Shown here: positions 57,096-64,000 of the stretch, piece after piece | Numbering within the stretch: position 1 is the first letter of the stretch | Layout of the letters: each line of letters starts with the position of its first letter | Origin: Phallusia mammillata | Taxonomy: Eukaryota > Chordata > Ascidiacea > Phlebobranchia > Ascidiidae | NCBI GenBank assembly: GCA_003260075.1 | Contig: QLIY01000044.1 | Coordinates: 242,705-306,704, forward strand | DNA length: 64,000 bases | Reading direction: 5' to 3' | The notes under the pieces: model-generated | Told to the model about the DNA's origin: nothing | What the model saw: the letters and a program-made list of their open reading frames with translations, nothing else | Databases searched by the model: none | Position numbers and translations under genes: made by a program

Positions 57096-57592
57096 CATAG
57101 GCGCCAAGTTTTACAAAAATGCAAGGTGGCGGACTTATGACGTCATTTCATGTGACGTCACTAATACGCGCAACCACATCAGCTCAAACTCAAATCCCAA
57201 CAAACATAGTATACAACGTTAATCAAAATCATAAAAAGTGATTTTTTGAAATATTATTGATTTGAAACACTTTGCTGTAACCGTTATCATTGGTTTATCA
57301 GCGTTAAAAAAATGTTTTGTCATGTTGTTGTTGCTTTGTATCACCTAAAATAACCATTTATTACAGCATAATCGAATTGTACACAATAATGGCTAAAAAT
57401 GGTGTCATAAACAACGCCATAACCAAAACAGGTTGTGGTGTTTTTGTTGCTTTATTCTAGCACACTTGTTTAAATGCAAAATCGTTCGTTATTTTCTCAG
57501 ATTTTCCGATGTTTCATACTATACCGCTACAAACAAACGAAAATTTTTACGGTGAGCGCCACTGTGCTTCCACCGCCCACTCAGCGCCTATG
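57096..57592. mobile_element. hAT-type element with CATAGGCGC ends, 497 bp
   Basis: Runs from CATAGGCGCCAAG to CAGCGCCTATG. A perfect 8-bp duplication AGTGGCTG lies at 57088-57095 and 57593-57600. It shares its ends and the 'aaggtggcggac..tgacgtca' segment with 28772-30146. Confidence 0.88.
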
Positions 57593-57799
57593 AGTGGCTG
57601 TGTTACATTCGGGTGATGTTAGGATATCGAGTGTTGTTTTTTTCGCCGATGTTTCATAGAAAATTCGCGAACATATGCTTGGAGTTAATTGACAAGATGA
57701 CATGCATAACGATTTTTCATATCGCTTTTTATATGAGTTCGTCACAACAACTTTAGGGGTTCACCACACCAAAAAAGGTTGAAGAGCACTGCTCTAGCG

Positions 57800-58262
57800 C
57801 AGTGGTTCCCAACCTTTTTTTGTCGCGACCCAAATACTTCCCAAAATTAGGTTTATGGATTCTTGCGACCCATAAACATACATTTTTACTATTTTGGGTT
57901 GGTTTTTGTTTGTAATCAGGAAAGCTTTTCGAAAATTTCTGCGCTAATTTGAAAAATCAAACAAATAATATTCGTTTATTTTTAACCAAGTTATAACTGG
58001 CTCAAAGCATTATCAGCCAGACAACGCTTAACAGTGATCTCACACAAACATTATGTGACGTCACAATGAGAATTAACCACTACCACGCCAAAATGTCATA
58101 AAATTATTATTGGGCAACAATTTATAGCCTTGGGAAATAATAAAATAACGCTACGAAACGAAGTCAAGGAGTAGATGCTTTTATTGCCACAAAAACAGGC
58201 GACCCAACAGAATTGTCAGGCGACCCAACTTTGGGTCGCGACCCATAGGTTGGGATAGGCTG
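57800..58262. mobile_element. Non-autonomous hAT element, 463 bp
   Basis: It runs from CAGTGGTTCCCAACC to GGTTGGGATAGGCTG (one worn end). A perfect duplication CTCTAGCG lies at 57792-57799 and 58263-58270. It sits directly against the right end of another worn hAT ('ggttgaagagcactg', ending 57791). Confidence 0.88.
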
Positions 58263-58479
58263 CTCTAGCGTATTCAGTAAAAATATAGCAATTTTAGGTT
58301 TTTAAAACTCCTAAGGTTTGACGTTACTATTCTAGACATGACTCTAGACATATAGTGATCAAAGGGGCCCCAAAAATTTACTTGTACCAGCACATTTTTT
58401 CGCTCTCGAGGGCCCTGCCTAAAACTCAAAGGGGCGGCAATTAGATTACAGTGTCGAAAAGGGTCCGCAAAGGTAAAAA

Positions 58480-58502
58480 GGTTGAGAGCCACTGGGCTAT
58501 AC
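58480..58502. mobile_element. hAT right end
   Basis: 'ggttgagagccactg' ends at 58494, followed by GGCTATAC. No matching left end is seen. The interior ('gggtccgcaaagg') matches the 51375 family. Confidence 0.5.
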
Positions 58503-58821
58503 AAACGTGTCACCGAACAGTAAAAATAGATAAGCTGACGGGAATTCACACCATTTGTTTTTGTACAGCTTTGTAGCCTACACTTTTGGAATTGAATTCC
58601 GGTATTATTGTTTTTTTAACCTGTTCAACCGCTGAGTGCAGTTTAGTTAATATGATTTCGTTCATTCAGTGCTTTCCTTCACCCATTCGCTCACTGGCGC
58701 AAACTTTTTTTATACATAAAAACAGAAACAAACGGTATTATTTGTGTCATATTTGTATAAGTTATGACTTGATATGTTTTATCCATATGTTCTCTTAATC
58801 TTAATCATTTAACCACTCACG

Positions 58822-58882
58822 ATGTTTGCCAGAGTTTCTTCTTTAGTGTTCGTTGTTTACCTACTTTTGTTTCAACCGATTG
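58822..58882 (+). CDS. Possible signal-peptide first exon (orphan)
   Basis: From ATG at 58822 the frame reads MFARVSSLVFVVYLLLFQPI and ends one base into the next codon at a strong GTAAGG donor (58883). The shape, a basic residue and then a hydrophobic run, fits a secretory signal coded by a first exon. No second exon is recognised before 60.4 kb. It could be chance. Confidence 0.2.
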
Positions 58883-60405
58883 GTAAGGCAGTGCAATTAA
58901 ATGCCTTTCGTGCGAAATTTCCGCATGCAACCCCCCAAAATTGAAAAAAAAATTTTCAAAAATTAATCGCGCGTGCAGCTGCCACACTCTGCAGACTGGA
59001 TTTCAGAAATCTCGCTTTCTACCACTACCCTGGGCCTGCATCTCAATGGGCCGGGAGGGTGTTTTACCTTTATATCTTTTAAAAAGTATTCTAGTTTGTT
59101 TAACAACCAATAATATCCGATTTAAAAGCCTGCGCTTCACGTAAACACGAAAAAACAGACGACAACACCACTTTTCCCTATCCTTTTCCATTGTAAACGC
59201 TGAAATCTTACTGGTCGCGTTCAAGCGGAACCGATCTTAATACTTGCAGAGAACATTTTTATTTTTAAAACACAAACGAAGTTCAGATTTATCAGATTAA
59301 AAAACCTAAAAATCAGATTAATTAATTCAAACTTATATCCAAAATTTTAGTTCGATCCGTTGCATATCGGCAAAGATATCGCCCCATTTATGTCGTCGCT
59401 AAATGGGCAATGTGCAGTCTCTGCTTAGTAGTCTCTGGTTTAAGCTTATTTTACCCATAATTTGTATGGCGATATCAAAAAGGATTTTGACCTTGCATTG
59501 CGGGACTCTTTTAAATTTGTTATTTCTGACACGCTCACAGCTTTTATATCGCGTATATTTTTCAGTGCGCTGTTTCAAAAATACATAATACATGATGTAT
59601 TTTTCACTGGTTCGGTTCCGGTTCGGGTCCTACGCTCCACAAATATATGCCTAGAGTTCAACACCGGTTCGGATTATAACTTACGAGGAAATCATAATTT
59701 GCGATTCGGGTCCCGGTTTAGTGAAATAAACCGCTCACACCGGTTAGCCGGTTTGCGTTCAGTTTCGGTTCGACCAAAGAACATAGTGTTCTTGCTTCTT
59801 GGTTCGACACCCTGCCTCTAGGTTTGGGTTGGAGATGTGTCCTTTTTCGAACCCAGGGCCCTTTTCGGTAAATTATTGGTGTGTTGCAGCACCACCTTGC
59901 GACGAATAGTAAAAATACCAGTATCCAATGTAAACACGCTTTGAGTTCAGGGTTTACAGAAAATACGTTTAGGCGTTGGGCTACAAAAATAGAAAGTGCT
60001 TTTGTGACAAAATCAGATGACTACTAATAAATAATAGTGATTAGATGGTAAATACTGATGTTTAAATATGCTGGTGATATGATATTGTGATAAGATACGG
60101 ATTTGGTGGAATTCAGCAAATTTGTTTTTGCTTTATAAAATTGTATTGTGCTACCATCCATGACCATGCATGATTAGTGGTACCAACCAGTATCTATTAT
60201 ATGTATGGGAGTTTCACTAAATGTTTACTATTGAAAATATGTGCATTTAAGCATTGCATTTTTTTTATAAAATTGACTACCAGATCTCCAGATGTATTCA
60301 ATATTTTCACAGTGAGAAAATAGTTTTTGATGCATGGGTATTTTAGGTTTGAATACTTTAATAATTGAATTAAGTGTGTAAACAAGAAGTGATTAAAATG
60401 ACAAC
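58883..60405. other. Intergenic, no gene recognised
   Basis: Low-information sequence. 59600-59780 has a run of GGTTCGG and CGGTTC motifs in both orientations, perhaps a worn repeat. The promoter of the 60406 gene must lie in the right part. Confidence 0.4.
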
Positions 60406-63400
60406 ATGCAAAGTGCAACAACTAGTAAAGTGTCTTTGATATCAACATCCAAGGAAGTGCTGGTTGGAGACACAAAAAATTTGTCTACAGAGAACACAAA
60501 ATCAATAGTTTCTGTGATTTGTGACAAATTACGATTCCGAAAATTGACAAAACCCTCAGCACTTCAAAGAGGGCAAAAAATTGGTATTGTTGAGGTGAAT
60601 CCGGCAGCTCCAGTGACAAGTGCATTTTCGGATAATTTAGAAAACACTTCCAAAACAAGCTATGTGTCTGATGATGGAAAGCTCTCAAAAATTCACAAAC
60701 CAAATGGTCTGTCTGATACAACTGTACACATTTATGAAGATAATATAGAGAAAAATGGTGTAAATATCCATGAAGCACCTGAAAACGAGTCAAGTGAACC
60801 AAATTTTAAATTTGGTAAAAAATCTTTAAAGCAAAACAAAACTTCAAAACAGCTCAAATTTAAGCTGACACATCAGAACTCATTCCAAAAATTTGGCCAC
60901 CTCAGTCTTTTAACCCCTGCATTGGTTTTGGAACCGACTGTACATGGGGTGGGTACCATATTTACTCAATTGTAAGCCACACATTGAGGAAAATTATGTA
61001 ATCCATCCTTGATTGTAAAGTGCTTGTTGTGATATTAATGAATTATTACAAATAAAGTACACATGCAAAAGAAAATAAATATTAAAAAAAGCATTGTATC
61101 AATTTGCAGGGCGGTTGAAATTTAAATGGTTGAGTAAAAAACTTAAGGCTTACAATCAAGTAAATACAATAGTTGGTAAAAACAGCTCAATGTTTTGCAT
61201 TCAGTTTAGTGCTGTTCAATTTATTGTGATTTAATTTAAAAAAAATAAACAATTCTGTGCAGAAAGATGTATTTACCAAACAATTTTCAAAATCTCTTGA
61301 TGAAGATTTTCTACAGTTGGCTGCATCCCATATCAAAGATGCTATTAATGGACATGGAAAATTTGGGGAAGCCAGGGCCATTTTTAAGCCTAAATCAGTT
61401 CAAAGGTTTGTTTTGCTTGTATTTAATATTTGTGCATGGTCCAACTGCAGGACCACAATTCTTTTAGGCTGTGAAAATTGGACGTTTGAATGACAACAAT
61501 AATTTTGGTTGTCATTGAGATATAGATTGTAGCGAACAAAATATTATAAAAATCTTCGGGCATTGTTATGTACAATAAAGTGTTTCTGACTCAACAAACT
61601 AGTCAGTTACCTTAGCACCCTCGAAAAAAATTGCGAATTTCAACAAGAAAAGATGAACAATTATAAGAAACTAAAAGCGGTTAAAAGATAAGTATATAAT
61701 TGAAAAAAAAATATCTGTTTGTTGAAAGTGTTAAAAAGTCACTCTGGTCAGAAAACGGTTATTCTAAACTGTAAAAATGTGATGTCTGGATTTAAAGTAG
61801 TGTTAATCTCTAGATTGTAGTGTCTAGAAACAGTGTTTAAAGGGGGTGGTACTAAATACCGCATGTGACCGCATGTGGCTGCATGTGATTCCTCTTAAAA
61901 TACACCATGTTATGTGAAATGTAAGAATTCCAGCCCCATCAGGGGTAAAATAGACCAGATTCTACATTGATTTTAATTTCAAACCTTCACCCAACCCTAA
62001 TAGCTCTAACCGTCAGTGCTTCCAAAAGTCCGCAAAATTATTTTTTCGTAAAAGCATATTTAAGTCCTTCATAGATTCCTGCCGTGTGATAACATGCGGT
62101 CACATGCGGTAGCTTGCGGTATACCATGCGGCCACATGCGGTATTTAGTGCCACCGTTTAGAGGCACTGGTCTACGAATTAAATTAACTTGACCTGCAAC
62201 AAAAAAGCTGGAACACACTGACTTAAATTGTAAAATTTATATTAAACCCTATGTGGGTAAAAACACCCTTTGAAATTGTACAATTACACATACCTTAGTG
62301 AACATACATTTTTTACAGATGTTTTAAAATCTTATCAAGTCGAATATGGGCGGCTCTTTTGTATTTAACTATTGCGATCCATAGTTTAATGGTGTTATGG
62401 GAACAACCATCTCAGCCAGTTGCTATTGGACAAGAGTGGTATGTGTGTTGAAACCATATAAATAAAACAAAACTTATGCCTTGGTTAATTTTCATTGATG
62501 ATATTGCATAGTTTAAGATTAACACACATTTATACCTGAAGTGTTCACGCATGCTCAGATATATATGAGTGTGCCGTGATCGCTGGTCTGCATAGACCAG
62601 TGGTTCTCAAAGCACTGGTCGCGACCCAAACATGGGTCGTGCAGGGTCAAAAAATTGGTCGCGCTATAGTAATTCAATTCTGAACGAACTATTACTGCAT
62701 TAAGTAAACACAAACGAATTTACCTAATGTAAAAGTAAAGTCACCTCACACGACCACGTTGTACAGTAAAACGAACCATTCATTACCACATACAGACGAC
62801 AATAGGCTTCCAACTTTACTGTTACGCAAATGCCGATTGTAACATAGTAGCACGGGAAATAATAGGACAAGTTAATCATGCGAAACTGAACTTGGAGATG
62901 TAACAGTTAGCGTTTAAGGATGAGTAAGCATTCACACAAGAANTATTCGTACAAGGAAACATGTTTAGATTTGGGATTCACTTCTATCAACGATCATGGT
63001 GCTGCAAAGCCACGATGTGTGTTGTGTTATGCGGTGTTGTCGAACGAATCGACCTCGTTAAGCCTGCAGCCATTTTGACATGGGCAGACTCCTATGCGGC
63101 GACGACATGGCCCCAAAATTGCAGTCTGTCTCATTATCGAACAGCACAGTTAAAAGTCGAATCACAGACCTTTTACTGAACATAAAATATCAAGTGGTCT
63201 CTTGAATCAAAAATAGAGCCGTACATTGAAAATTTAAAGGAAAAACTTCAATTTCATCAAACATGCTAAAATAAATACAACTGGCTCTCTGCGTCTTTTT
63301 GATGCATATTAGAAAACAAAACATTTTTTGATGTTTGAGCCTTGGGAGATGTTCATAAAACTCAGATTTGGGTCGCAATCAAAAAAGTTTGAGAACCACT

Positions 63401-63549
63401 GGCATAGACACTTCAGGGCTGATCCCAGTTATGAATTTATGTTCATCTTAACTGATACTGGTCAATCTGTCACATGGAAATACTTGGGAGATCGACTTGA
63501 TTCAGTATACTCAGCCCTGGTGTACTATGTTTGTACAATGTTGTTGTAA
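60406..63549 (+). CDS. Probable ion-channel gene start, tentatively two-pore channel family
   Basis: Three exons join in phase: 60406-60948, 61263-61405 and 62319-62438. A possible fourth (63417 onward, phase-compatible) reads WADPSYEFMFILTDTGQS. The first 181 residues are polar, rich in Ser, Lys and Asn, and look disordered. Then comes LAASHIKDAINGHGK, a basic stretch, and one hydrophobic helix (IWAALLYLTIAIHSLMVLWE) followed by QPSQP. In two-pore channels (endolysosomal NAADP/PI(3,5)P2-gated cation channels) a similar 'A..fIeDAi.G' helix precedes S1, which ends in 'E-x-P'. That is the basis of my guess, and the match is short. The fourth exon does not resemble these channels and runs to a stop, so it may be false. 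The gene would continue right of the window. A hAT (62598-63401) and a second TIR element (61843-62155) sit in its introns. Confidence 0.45.
61843..62155. mobile_element. TIR element with GGTGGTACTAAATACC ends, 313 bp
   Basis: The left end GGTGGTACTAAATACCGCATG is mirrored by the right end CATGCGGTATTTAGTGCCACC. The flanks are GTTTAAAG (61835-61842) and GTTTAGAG (62156-62163), an 8-bp TA-centred candidate duplication. The left half is rich in 'gcatgtg' repeats. It is probably hAT-type with unrelated ends. Confidence 0.7.
62598..63401 (+). mobile_element. hAT (Buster-type) element, 804 bp, with BED-finger remnant
   Basis: The ends are CAGTGGTTCTCAAAG and TTTGAGAACCACTG. A perfect duplication GCATAGAC lies at 62590-62597 and 63402-63409. 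An N at 62943 marks a contig join. It keeps the start of a transposase (62920-63070). Confidence 0.93.
62920..63089 (+). pseudogene. N-terminal BED-finger piece of a hAT transposase
   Basis: After MSKHSHK the frame reads LDLGFTSINDHGAAKPRCVL, then Cys-Tyr-Ala-Val-Leu-Ser-Asn-Glu-Ser. This is the LGFT...PxCVLC...LSNES block of ZBED5/FAM200-type hAT transposases. The finger's second half and the catalytic core are lost after a stop near 63076. Confidence 0.75.
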
Positions 63550-63686
63550 ATGCTATTCTGGCTTATTCTCGTCATTCAAATGACCAACAATAACCAGTGT
63601 GCAATTAACTAAAATTGTTTTTAACTTTACATCTACAGTAATGAATTCTTGGTATTTTTGTGTGTAAGTAATAATAACATTTAAAC

Positions 63687-64000
63687 CAGTGGTTCTCAAA
63701 GTATGGGTCGCGCAGGGTCACAAAATGGGTCGCGCTGTGGTGATTCAATTCTGCCCAAACGAACTTTGTTCATTTCAATTTTCAAGTATTTTTAATTCTC
63801 AGTCATGACTGAATTATTGTATCATAGGCATTTTATGTGGCTTTATCTTAGTAACCTTGGAGTATTGCAGCATAAGTAAATGATTTTCTGAGAGTTTTGA
63901 TAGCACCGTAGCCAAATACAGCCTCACTGGACAGCGCTATGCAGCAAAATGAACCAATCATTATAACATGCAGACAATAGCCTTCCAATTATCTGTTACG
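63687..64000. mobile_element. hAT left end running off the window
   Basis: CAGTGGTTCTCAAAG at 63687 after ATTTAAAC, with 'gtatgggtcgcgcagggtca' following, as in the 62598 copy. The right end lies beyond 64000. Confidence 0.75.

Overview
The window is nuclear DNA of an animal. It holds AT-rich, intron-dense genes with GT-AG introns, swamped by transposon debris. I recognise three conserved metazoan genes that can be spliced by eye, one probable gene start that runs off the right edge, and a short copy of the start of BTF3. The phylum cannot be fixed from the sequence. An invertebrate is likely, and a tunicate-like chordate is possible but unproven. There are no prokaryotic genes, CRISPR arrays or operons.

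Layout: 1-332 is the GIY-YIG end of a Penelope-like retroelement (PLE). 4964-7637 (minus) holds the first four coding exons of AAGAB; the rest probably lies beyond the left edge. AAGAB is head-to-head, 736 bp apart, with SVOP (plus, 8374-27677, 16 coding exons, 517 aa). 28.1-34.0 kb is intergenic, with nested hAT elements and the BTF3 fragment. ARIH1 (plus, 34002-47541, 13 coding exons, 510 aa) is complete. 47.6-60.4 kb is a gene-poor stretch of hAT, PLE and foldback debris. From 60406 (plus) a membrane-protein gene begins that I tentatively assign to the two-pore channel family. In human, SVOP and TPCN1 lie on 12q24 and AAGAB and ARIH1 on 15q23-24, so the window mixes two vertebrate neighbourhoods.

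Mobile DNA: the most striking content is (i) at least 13 complete non-autonomous hAT elements with CAGNGGT-type ends. Almost all have 8-bp target duplications with a central TA (nnnTAnnn), the signature of the Buster branch of hAT. Two carry recognisable transposase pieces. (ii) A high-copy family, 0.7-1.9 kb, begins ATGGGTCCCC with a terminal hairpin, has the inverted partner GGGGACCCAT about 120 bp inside the other end, often has a core of 130-150-bp tandem repeats, and ends in CTAG. This is Helentron/HINE-like architecture. (iii) PLE 3' ends carry a hammerhead-ribozyme-like core.

Assembly: many odd features are artefacts. Homopolymers of about ten G (or ten C) recur at least twelve times, mostly between near-identical flanks, and seven single N bases mostly sit at similar overlaps. 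The long poly-G runs (15-438 bp) most likely are gaps written as G, so the poly-Gly and poly-Pro reading frames are not real. One unmerged overlap duplicates SVOP exon 15.
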